Position numbers and translations under genes: made by a program. DNA of 5,341 bases from Thermotogae bacterium (GTDB lineage: Bacteria; Thermotogota; Thermotogae; Thermotogales; DSM-5069). Shown here piece by piece: positions 1-5,341 of the stretch (position 1 is its first letter; each line of letters begins with the position of its first letter). The notes under the pieces are model-generated. The model did no database searches. It was not told the origin of the DNA and saw only the letters and a program-made list of their open reading frames with translations. Location: assembly GCA_003641785.1 (NCBI GenBank), contig QNAO01000080.1, positions 1-5,341 on the forward strand, in the 5' to 3' direction.

Positions 1-399
1 CTTCATACTCTAAAATAGGTTCATTATCGGAAGAATAGCTTCCTATTTTTTGCAAATTTCGCCTTATTTCCATAATGAGACAGGTATATTTCTCATGATT
101 TCCGAGGTCATAAGTTCCTCATATATTTTTTCACCGAGGCACTTACCAATTGTCTGGATTTTAATTCCACTAAAGTACGATGAAACGGCTCTTGCAACTT
201 CTCTCATCCTTACAACAGGCATCTTCAATCCAAATATCTCACCCCCTAATGAGATATCTGCGGCTTTGAGAATCAACTCAACCGCCCTTTCTTTGGTTAT
301 CACAAAACGGGTCATCTCTGGATCAGCAAGAGTTAGTGACTTTCCTTCCTTTGCCTATTCAATAAAGAGGCTGGAAGACTTCACCAATATAAGATCAAA
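1..399 (-). pseudogene. Decayed C-terminal remnant of a PseB/CapD-type UDP-GlcNAc 4,6-dehydratase
   Basis: Reading the minus strand from 354 downwards gives GKSLTLADPEMTRFVIT, then GGEIFGLKMPVVRMREVARAV and GEKIYEELMTSE. These match the conserved C-terminal half of the PseB/FlaA1/CapD family (DPxMTRF, GGEIFV, GEKxxEEL), extended SDR enzymes that dehydrate UDP-GlcNAc early in making modified surface sugars. The main frame runs into TAA at 64-66 after IPVSLWK. A different minus frame then continues as MEIRRNLQKIGS and YSSDNEPILEYE to the window edge, which resembles the usual family tail (YSSDN). A frameshift, perhaps with a small deletion, therefore lies at about 75-110. Upstream, an in-frame TAG (355-357) sits where FIEQAKEGK would be expected, so CAG to TAG is likely. 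Weakly similar residues FDLILVK continue to 399, where another TAG stops the frame. The Rossmann GxxGxxG and the catalytic Tyr/Lys region are absent, so it cannot be active. The family call is good; the exact right edge is uncertain. The left edge is cut by the window. Confidence 0.82.
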
Positions 400-551
400 C
401 TACGTAGAGTATCAAGAATATTAAAGCGTTCAGAAATAAGAAAGGCATTTATGAAGAATTATTCGCGATATACAGACTGATTTTTGGAATTGAAATTCAG
501 ACAACAAGACCGCGTATTTATGTATTTATTAAGAACGGTAATGAAACGCAT

Positions 552-582
552 TTGAGTGAACAGATTCAAGCTGGGTTATAAT
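552..582 (+). promoter_or_regulatory. Candidate sigma-70-type promoter for the glycosyltransferase operon
   Basis: A perfect TATAAT lies at 577-582, with TTGAGT at 552-557 as a possible -35 box. The 19-base spacer is longer than the preferred 17. Transcription would begin near 589, about 70 bases before the TTG start of the first intact gene. The site lies inside the decayed gene tail, so it could be a promoter that now drives the four-gene operon, or a chance match in AT-rich DNA. Confidence 0.35.
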
Positions 583-645
583 GTTTTCTGCAAAGGAAGT
601 GTTGAAGGAAGATTGTTGAAAATATCGCAAGCTTTGGATAAATCA

Positions 646-651
646 GGGAGG
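646..651 (+). promoter_or_regulatory. Ribosome binding site GGGAGG for the GT4 gene
   Basis: GGGAGG (in AGGGAGGA) stands 8 bases before the TTG at 660. This strong Shine-Dalgarno match supports TTG as the true start, although it is a rare start codon. Confidence 0.8.
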
Positions 652-659
652 ACAAGACG

Positions 660-1841
660 TTGAAAATATTGTTCATCACGAACCTGGTGCCGCGGGAAAA
701 CAAAACGTTTTCTGGCGTTTTCGTAGTCAAACGTCTGCAACAACTAAAGAGGTTTGACATCTCATACGAAGCTGTGTCTCTTGTTTTTACAGATAGCAAG
801 TTCGTTTCACTTGTAAAGAGAGTTTTGGAAAAAGATATCTCTAAACCATTGAAGAAATTTGAGGGTGTACATTTTAGAACAGGTATCTTAGAAGGGAATT
901 TTTCTTCTTTGCTCAAATTTAGATTGCAGAGAAATTATTACAAAAGCCTTGTCTTATCCTGTGTGAACAGGATAGAACAGCTTGTTGACGTTTCCACTTT
1001 TGATCTAATCCACGCCCATGGTATGTACGATGTGCCCGCTGGAATGGCCGCCCAAGCTTTGGCTGAAAGGTATCAAAAACCATTCTTTGTTACCCTGCAT
1101 GGTAGCGATGTGAATATTCTTATGCCAAAGCGTAAGCAAGAGTATTCAGCTGCACTGGAGAGCGCTTCGAAGGTTATATCTGTGAGCAACGCTGTTTTGG
1201 AAAAAGCAAAAACATATGGTTATTCAGGCAAGAATGCAGTTGTGATACCAAATGGGTATGATCCAGAAGTGTTCAAGCCGATGGATAAGGAAATAGTGAG
1301 GAAAGAACTTGATATTCACGAGAAGGGGTACAAATACGTGGGTTTTGTTGGGAGCTTGAAGCCGATAAAAAGAGCGGACAAGTTAGGAAAGATATTCCAT
1401 TTGATAGCAAAAGAAATACCAAATACCATGTTTATAGTTGTCGGAGAAGGGCCTTTGAAAGAGAAGATCGAAAAAGAAGCAAAAGATCTAAATGTGATTT
1501 TCACGGGGAAACTTCCACAGAAAGATGTTGGAAGATGGATGAACGCGATGGACGTGATGGTGCTCCCGAGTAGAAATGAAGGATGGCCCTGTGTTGTTCT
1601 TGAAGCTCAAGCCTGTGGCACATGTGTTGTGGGAAGTGACAATGGTGGAATACCAGAGGCGATAGGGTTTGAGGGGTATGTGGTGAAAGAGGGAAAGGAT
1701 TTTGAAAAAAGATTTGCTGAGAAAACAATAAGGGCGTTGAAGGATGGATATGACAGAGAAGTTTTCATAAAGCGTGCAAGGGAATTTTCTTGGAATAAGA
1801 TAGTTGAAAGAGAAATCGCAATTTATTCGAGAGTGGTGTAG
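660..1841 (+). CDS. Glycosyltransferase family 4 (GT-B fold)
   Basis: This 393-residue protein has the length and two-domain layout of a GT4 retaining glycosyltransferase, which transfers a sugar from a nucleotide-sugar donor to a membrane-linked glycan on the cytoplasmic side. The N-terminal acceptor domain shows the opening strand MKILFITNLVP, SGVFVVKRL (18-26), HAHG (118-121), TLHGSD (145-150) and SVSNAV (174-179). The linker carries IPNGYDPEVF (196-205). The C-terminal donor domain has GFVGSLKPIKR (228-238), GEGPLKEKIE (262-271), FTGKLPQKDV (281-290) and the EX7E signature with Glu307 and Glu315 (EGWPCVVLE), followed by GGIPE (329-333). There is no signal peptide or membrane segment. In the usual VGR...KG donor-phosphate motif the Arg is Ser232, while Lys237 is kept; this is a known variation. 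The TTG start is chosen because GGGAGG lies 8 bases upstream. It is the first intact gene of the operon and ends one base before the next start. The sugar and linkage cannot be told. Confidence 0.93.
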   Translation: MKILFITNLVPRENKTFSGVFVVKRLQQLKRFDISYEAVSLVFTDSKFVSLVKRVLEKDISKPLKKFEGVHFRTGILEGNFSSLLKFRLQRNYYKSLVLSCVNRIEQLVDVSTFDLIHAHGMYDVPAGMAAQALAERYQKPFFVTLHGSDVNILMPKRKQEYSAALESASKVISVSNAVLEKAKTYGYSGKNAVVIPNGYDPEVFKPMDKEIVRKELDIHEKGYKYVGFVGSLKPIKRADKLGKIFHLIAKEIPNTMFIVVGEGPLKEKIEKEAKDLNVIFTGKLPQKDVGRWMNAMDVMVLPSRNEGWPCVVLEAQACGTCVVGSDNGGIPEAIGFEGYVVKEGKDFEKRFAEKTIRALKDGYDREVFIKRAREFSWNKIVEREIAIYSRVV

Positions 1842-1842
1842 A

Positions 1843-2805
1843 ATGAGTGAGAGAATAAAGCTTTTAGTTGGTATTCCCACATTGAATCGTTCTCAACAAC
1901 TTGTGAAAACTTTGATGACCATAGCAAAAAGCACCTTTCTTCCAGACAGAGTGTTGATAGTCGATCAAAGTTATAATAATGAAACAGAACGTGTTGTTGA
2001 AACGTTCTCAAAGAAGTTGAACATTGAGTATTTGAGAGTGAGTTACAGAGGTCTTACGAAGGCTCGAAACGATATATTGAAGCGATCGGACTGCTTTGAT
2101 GTGATCACCTTTCTCGACGACGATGTCAAACTCAGAGAAGACTATTTAGAAAGAATTGTAAAGGCTTTTGAAAATGACGAAGAATTGGCAGGATGCCAGG
2201 GATTTATAGAAAATCAAGGAGGGTTCAAAGATCTCTTACTTCGTTTTCTAAATGGTGCTCCCCCCTCTTCAAGACCTGTCGTGACAGAGTGTTTTGTGAA
2301 CACGTATCCCTATTTTCCACCATTCCACCTCATTTCATCGGAATGGTTGAGCGGCTGCAACATGAGTTACAGAGTAAAATTCGTAAAAGGTGAGAAATTC
2401 GACGAGAATTTCATACTCTACGGCTTGGGAGAAGATCTGGAGTTTTCGCATCGATTGTTCAATAAAGGAGCTAAGCTCTTGATGATACCTTCTGCAAGAT
2501 TGAAGCACATCTCATCTGGTTTGAATAGGTTACCAAATAAAGCGGGAATCATGATGCGTTTTGCTTACAGAAGGTACATGATCGCAAAGTTTTATCCTAA
2601 CAGGGTAGAAGAAATGTTTTGGAGATATGTTAAATGGTACAAAAGGGCTTTTCGAACTCTTAGAATCAGGCGTTCTCAACATTGGCGCCAGATAATGGAT
2701 TTGGTAGACACTTCGTTAAAAGAGTTGGAAGGGTATTTTCCCTCGATAGATAAGGGTGACCTGAGCAGGGTAAATGCTCTTATACTGAAGGAGACCCAGA
2801 GATGA
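1843..2805 (+). CDS. Glycosyltransferase family 2 (GT-A fold)
   Basis: This 320-residue protein is an inverting GT2 enzyme that adds one sugar from a nucleotide-sugar donor to a growing glycan. The N-terminal nucleotide-binding region reads LLVGIPTLNR (7-16), with Asp41 in LIVDQS. The metal-binding DXD motif is DDD at 92-94 (TFLDDDV). An acceptor-side WLSGCNMSYR lies at 168-177, and GLGEDLEFSHR (194-204) carries the ED motif whose acidic residue is the likely catalytic base. The last 90 or so residues are basic and aromatic (FWRYVKWYKRAF, 259-270) and may rest on the membrane, but there is no clear transmembrane helix. I start at ATG 1843 rather than an in-frame TTG at 1804. The 1804 start would overlap the previous gene by 38 bases, lacks a ribosome binding site and adds 13 residues before the fold begins. 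The 1843 start has only a partial Shine-Dalgarno (GGTG at 1835-1838), so coupling to the upstream stop is likely. The sugar specificity is unknown. Confidence 0.92.
   Translation: MSERIKLLVGIPTLNRSQQLVKTLMTIAKSTFLPDRVLIVDQSYNNETERVVETFSKKLNIEYLRVSYRGLTKARNDILKRSDCFDVITFLDDDVKLREDYLERIVKAFENDEELAGCQGFIENQGGFKDLLLRFLNGAPPSSRPVVTECFVNTYPYFPPFHLISSEWLSGCNMSYRVKFVKGEKFDENFILYGLGEDLEFSHRLFNKGAKLLMIPSARLKHISSGLNRLPNKAGIMMRFAYRRYMIAKFYPNRVEEMFWRYVKWYKRAFRTLRIRRSQHWRQIMDLVDTSLKELEGYFPSIDKGDLSRVNALILKETQR
2788..2793 (+). promoter_or_regulatory. Ribosome binding site AAGGAG for the pyruvyl transferase gene
   Basis: AAGGAG lies 8 bases before ATG 2802, inside the end of the GT2 gene. Together with the ATGA stop/start overlap it points to coupled translation. 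Confidence 0.75.
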
Positions 2806-3821
2806 AAGTCCTTCTTGTAGCAGTGGTTGGCAGTGGCAATTTTGGTGATGAGGCGATGTTCAAAGCTGTGTACAAAACATTGATCGATAGAAGGTATGAG
2901 ATAACAGTTACGACTTATGAAGTAGAGAGGGCTAAGAAGAGATTCCAAGACATTCGCTTTATCAAACTTTCTGCTCTCTCTAAGAAAGAATACATCCAGG
3001 GGTTCCTGGGGAAGGATGTTCTGGGCATAGATGTTTCCAATTTTGACAGTTTGTACGTTTCTGGGGGCGGGAATCTGAACAGTCTGTATCCTTCTCATGT
3101 GTTCAACGTCTATTTGATCGCTAAAAAGTTCAAGAAAAAAGGAAAATACGTTGAGTTTAGACCTCAAAGTGTTGGACCTTTCTTTGGAAGAAATAAGGCG
3201 GTGGTGGAGTTTCTGGTCAACAGGATTGTAAGAATACCGGATACATTCTACGTTCGAGAACTTCTTTCTTACGAGTACCTGAGAAGGAAACATCAGAAGA
3301 TAAAACTGTCCAGAGACGACGCATGGAACATTCCGATAGACGAATCAGTAAAACTCACAAATGAAAAGTACGTTGGTTTGTGCATAAGACCGTGGAAAGA
3401 CGGTGAAATACTGGTGAGTTACATAAGAAACCTCGCAATATATTTGCAAAAGCATGGATACGTTCCACTCTTCATACCGATCGCGTACGAAGGCAGCGAA
3501 AAATACATCGACAATTCTTTCTTGAAAGGAAAAGTGCCTGGTATCTTTCTTGATGATCTTGTGAAGATCGATACATTGACACCCGAGATGATAAAAGGTG
3601 TCATAAAAAAGTGTTGTTTCACGGTGGGTATGTCCTATCACTTCAGCGTGTTCTCATTATCTACCGGTGTTCCATCAGCTGCGATATACTTAGACGATTA
3701 TTATAAAATAAAGAACCTCGGTTTGTACAAAGCATTCGGAAATCCAGAGCTCGTTTTCAAAGTGCCTGAAATTTCATCTGAACAATTGATTGATCGTGTG
3801 ATGAAAACTTTGAAAGACTAA
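2802..3821 (+). CDS. Polysaccharide pyruvyl transferase family protein
   Basis: This 339-residue protein fits the PF04230 family (CsaB, WcaK and relatives), whose studied members move pyruvate from phosphoenolpyruvate onto a sugar as a ketal, giving the glycan a negative charge. Family signs in order are the N-terminal VVGSGNFGDEA (8-18), VSGGGNL (86-92), FRPQSVGPF (119-127, matching the usual GQGIGP), VRELLS (151-156), RDDAWN (171-176, at the place of the usual DPA stretch), GLCIRPWK (192-199) and the late motif GMSYHFSVFSLSTGVPSAAI (276-295), which holds the conserved His280. The common Arg of the R-x-H motif is Ser278 here. It is a soluble cytoplasmic protein with no signal peptide. Its start overlaps the GT2 stop (ATGA) and it has its own AAGGAG. 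Placed between glycosyltransferases and a flippase, it most likely modifies the lipid-linked repeat unit before export. Some PF04230 members have unproven activity, so the reaction is inferred from family and context. Confidence 0.87.
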   Translation: MKVLLVAVVGSGNFGDEAMFKAVYKTLIDRRYEITVTTYEVERAKKRFQDIRFIKLSALSKKEYIQGFLGKDVLGIDVSNFDSLYVSGGGNLNSLYPSHVFNVYLIAKKFKKKGKYVEFRPQSVGPFFGRNKAVVEFLVNRIVRIPDTFYVRELLSYEYLRRKHQKIKLSRDDAWNIPIDESVKLTNEKYVGLCIRPWKDGEILVSYIRNLAIYLQKHGYVPLFIPIAYEGSEKYIDNSFLKGKVPGIFLDDLVKIDTLTPEMIKGVIKKCCFTVGMSYHFSVFSLSTGVPSAAIYLDDYYKIKNLGLYKAFGNPELVFKVPEISSEQLIDRVMKTLKD

Positions 3822-3833
3822 TTCCAAATCTTC

Positions 3834-3839
3834 AGGAGG
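3834..3839 (+). promoter_or_regulatory. Ribosome binding site AGGAGG for the flippase gene
   Basis: A full AGGAGG lies 6 bases before GTG 3846 and decides the GTG start. The 24-base gap to the previous gene contains little else and no terminator-like hairpin, so the flippase gene is probably on the same transcript. Confidence 0.85.
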
Positions 3840-3845
3840 GTCTTT

Positions 3846-5282
3846 GTGCTCAATGAACAATATCTTTTAAAGAAATACATCTCCTTTTCCCTCGGCACAT
3901 GGCTTAGAGCCATTATTTCTTTTTTCATCACACCGATCACGACGTGGTTGATCAACCCTGCCGAGTTCGGAAAAGCAACGATGTTTTCAACTGTGTATTC
4001 CATACTCCTTCTTGTGAGCATTCTTGGTACTGCAAATTCGTTGATGAGATTCTTTCCACAAAAATCTGATGAAGAAAAGTCTGCTCTTTTATGGAGTTGT
4101 TTGATTGTTCCTATTTTTATGAGTATCCTTGTGGGGTTTGTTGTTCTTGTTTTCAAAGGTCCTATCAATTCTTTTCTTGTTGGAACTCGTATATCAAACG
4201 CTTATCTTATTCTTATAGCAACTCTTGTGACAGGAATTTTTCAAACGTTCAATCTAAATCTTGTAAGATCCAGAGGAAGAGGAATCCTTTTCTCGACACT
4301 TCAAGTGGTTCAATCAGTAAGTCAAATTGGCTTCATATTGCTTTATGCTTTCTTTGTAAACCGTGATTTCTATGCCTTACTCTACGCACAGCTTTTTTCA
4401 AATATAGTGGCACTTGCCCTTGGAATAGCACTTGAAAGATCGTTCTGGTTCCCGGTGAGGATAGATAAAAGACTGGTTCGTGAGATTTTGAAGTATGGCT
4501 ATCCGTTCGTCTTTTCTGGCCTTCTTTGGTGGCTTCTTACATGGACTGATAGATTTGTTCTTCGTTTGTACACAAACTTTTCTGACATAGGCCTTTACTC
4601 TGCAGCATTTAAGGTTATTTCCGCAATGAGTTTGTTCACAACGGGTTTTTCCACTCTCTGGTATCCTTTCGCCTATGAGCAATACGAGAAAAATCCGGAA
4701 AATAAAATGCTTTTCAAAAGAACTCTTGATTATGTGGCTTTCCTTGTGTTTTCTGCCGGTTTTATACTGCTTTCTTTCAAAGATGTTATCTTTCTTCTTC
4801 TTGCAAAATCTTACCGCACGTCCGCTGAGATATCTCCTTTCTTGATACTTTATCCTGTGATGGTAACTATGACTATTGTTGTAGCAAGAGGAATAGATTT
4901 TTCAAAGAAAACGTACTGGTTCATCATTACAAATGGTGTTTCTGCCCTATTCAATCTTGCTGGCAATTTTCTTCTTGTTCCCCTATTTGGTCCAAAAGGC
5001 GCTAGTGTTTCAACAGGGCTCTCTTTCATCTTCGTGTTCACGATCGAATCGAACGTATCAAAAAGATTGTACCCAGTTTCGTATGATCTGAGGAAAATCT
5101 ATTTGCTCGTTGGTATCTTTGTTCTTTCCGCTCTCCTGCACACGTTTTCTGGGAATTTGATCGTTTCTGTTTTGGCCTCTATCATTGGTCTTATCGTCGC
5201 GATCTTTCTCTACAAAGCTGAATTTTTGAAAGTGTGGTCCACTGGCATTGGATTTTTGAAGTCTTTATCGCATCATAGGTAA
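3846..5282 (+). CDS. Wzx-type oligosaccharide flippase (MOP/MATE superfamily)
   Basis: This 478-residue integral membrane protein has the size and layout of polysaccharide-biosynthesis flippases (PF01943/PF13440 type), which move undecaprenyl-phosphate-linked repeat units from the inner to the outer face of the cytoplasmic membrane. I count roughly 12-14 hydrophobic helices, at about 15-35, 46-66, 84-104, 118-137, 156-172, 176-196, 216-232, 253-273, 296-320, 328-348, 358-379, 386-402, 418-432 and 437-456. Family marks are the first helix followed by INPAEFGKA (36-44), TWTDRFVL (232-239) leading to IGLYSAAFKV (248-257), and ITNGVSALFNLAGNFLLVPL (361-380) with FGPKGASVST (381-390). The C-terminus is short and basic (KSLSHHR). 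The GTG start follows a perfect AGGAGG. It is the last gene of the run, as is common for the exporter in such clusters. The substrate is unknown, but a pyruvylated unit would fit the upstream gene. Confidence 0.92.
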   Translation: MLNEQYLLKKYISFSLGTWLRAIISFFITPITTWLINPAEFGKATMFSTVYSILLLVSILGTANSLMRFFPQKSDEEKSALLWSCLIVPIFMSILVGFVVLVFKGPINSFLVGTRISNAYLILIATLVTGIFQTFNLNLVRSRGRGILFSTLQVVQSVSQIGFILLYAFFVNRDFYALLYAQLFSNIVALALGIALERSFWFPVRIDKRLVREILKYGYPFVFSGLLWWLLTWTDRFVLRLYTNFSDIGLYSAAFKVISAMSLFTTGFSTLWYPFAYEQYEKNPENKMLFKRTLDYVAFLVFSAGFILLSFKDVIFLLLAKSYRTSAEISPFLILYPVMVTMTIVVARGIDFSKKTYWFIITNGVSALFNLAGNFLLVPLFGPKGASVSTGLSFIFVFTIESNVSKRLYPVSYDLRKIYLLVGIFVLSALLHTFSGNLIVSVLASIIGLIVAIFLYKAEFLKVWSTGIGFLKSLSHHR

Positions 5283-5296
5283 ATTTTGTCTTCTCT

Positions 5297-5341
5297 TCAA
5301 CCAAGCGAAATCACAAACAACCACAGCGGAATTCCAACGAC
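5297..5341 (-). CDS. Possible C-terminal end of a convergent membrane protein (partial)
   Basis: On the minus strand, one frame from the window edge reads VVGIPLWLFVISLG and stops at TGA (5299-5297). The residues are strongly hydrophobic, like a last membrane helix. If real, the gene converges on the flippase gene with only a 14-base gap. The evidence is only 14 residues, and other frames here are also open, including plus-strand TTG 5286 to the window edge. The call is therefore tentative and no function is proposed. Confidence 0.3.
   Translation of the reverse strand, partial: VVGIPLWLFVISLG

Larger units (their letters stand above)
408..663 (+). pseudogene. Probable frameshifted C-terminal remnant of an unidentified gene
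   Basis: After a TAG at 405-407, a plus frame is open from 408 to a TAA at 579-581. It reads as a normal-looking protein segment (for example KKGIYEELFAIYRLIFGIEI, then RPRIYVFIKNGNETHLSEQI). At about 574 a second plus frame takes over with GYNVFCKGSVEGRLLKISQA and ends at a TGA (661-663). Joining the two frames with a single-base shift gives a continuous tail of about 85 residues. Its stop overlaps the TTG start of the following glycosyltransferase (TTGA), as expected for a translationally coupled upstream gene. No start codon with a ribosome binding site is visible, and the segment begins abruptly at the junction with the minus-strand dehydratase remnant. I do not recognise the family, so no function is offered. 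Alternatively, this is non-coding leader sequence and the open frames are chance. Confidence 0.45.

Noticed and set aside
50..424. Plus-strand open frame of 124 residues.
   Set aside because: It lies antisense to the recognisable dehydratase remnant and has no good ribosome binding site. Its last 20 or so residues could join the downstream plus-strand remnant by a frameshift near 420, but the minus strand explains most of it better.
615..669. Direct repeat GTTGAAAATAT at 615-625 and 659-669, the second covering the TTG start.
   Set aside because: It is only two 11-base copies of AT-rich sequence with no further structure. Chance is enough, although a small duplication cannot be excluded.
566..916. 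Minus-strand open frame of 116 residues running from the leader into the GT4 gene.
   Set aside because: It overlaps the conserved N-terminus of the GT4 protein and has no recognisable motif.
1804..1842. TTG start giving the GT2 protein 13 extra residues.
   Set aside because: It has no Shine-Dalgarno sequence and overlaps the GT4 gene by 38 bases, and the GT2 fold begins right after the ATG at 1843.
2676..3293. Long minus-strand open frame of 205 residues.
   Set aside because: It spans the end of the GT2 gene and the start of the pyruvyl transferase gene, both well supported on the plus strand. It shows no recognisable motif and is a shadow.
3818..4168. Minus-strand open frame of 116 residues.
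   Set aside because: It is antisense to the first helices of the flippase; the composition is a mirror of hydrophobic coding.
5283..5341. Rho-independent terminator after the flippase gene.
   Set aside because: I found no GC-rich hairpin followed by a T run in the bases available.
1..5341. CRISPR array, tRNA or rRNA gene, or complete insertion sequence.
   Set aside because: No regular repeats, no RNA gene signatures, and no transposase with terminal inverted repeats were seen.

Overview
The window looks like part of a surface-polysaccharide (O-antigen or exopolysaccharide-like) biosynthesis cluster from a thermophilic bacterium. Lys/Glu-rich proteins, heavy use of AGA and ATA codons, moderate-to-low GC, strong AGGAGG-type ribosome binding sites and TTG/GTG starts fit Thermotoga or a close relative. 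That assignment comes from general impression, not from a search.

Layout. Positions 1-399 hold the C-terminal remnant, on the minus strand, of a PseB/CapD-type UDP-N-acetylglucosamine 4,6-dehydratase. It has lost the Rossmann fold and catalytic part, carries an in-frame TAG, and is frameshifted near its end. Positions 408-663 hold a probable decayed plus-strand gene tail of unknown family, split by a one-base frameshift near 574. Its last stop overlaps the start of the first intact gene. The two remnants abut at the 8-bp palindrome CTACGTAG (400-407), which supplies a TAG stop on both strands. This 660-bp stretch therefore looks like a rearrangement scar at the edge of the cluster.

Positions 660-5282 hold four intact, co-directional, tightly spaced genes that read as one operon: a GT4 glycosyltransferase (660-1841, TTG start), a GT2 glycosyltransferase (1843-2805, one base after the previous stop), a polysaccharide pyruvyl transferase family protein (2802-3821, ATGA overlap) and a Wzx-type oligosaccharide flippase (3846-5282, GTG start, 24-bp gap). 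After 5282 the last bases may contain the C-terminal end of a convergent minus-strand membrane protein.

Proposed joint role: the two glycosyltransferases extend a lipid-linked repeat unit on the cytoplasmic face of the membrane, the pyruvyl transferase homologue may add an acidic pyruvate ketal, and the flippase moves the unit across the membrane. No initiating sugar-phosphate transferase, Wzy polymerase, ligase or chain-length regulator lies in the window, so the pathway must be completed elsewhere.

I do not see a novel system here. The most interesting part is the decayed left edge; the intact genes are recognisable members of known families.
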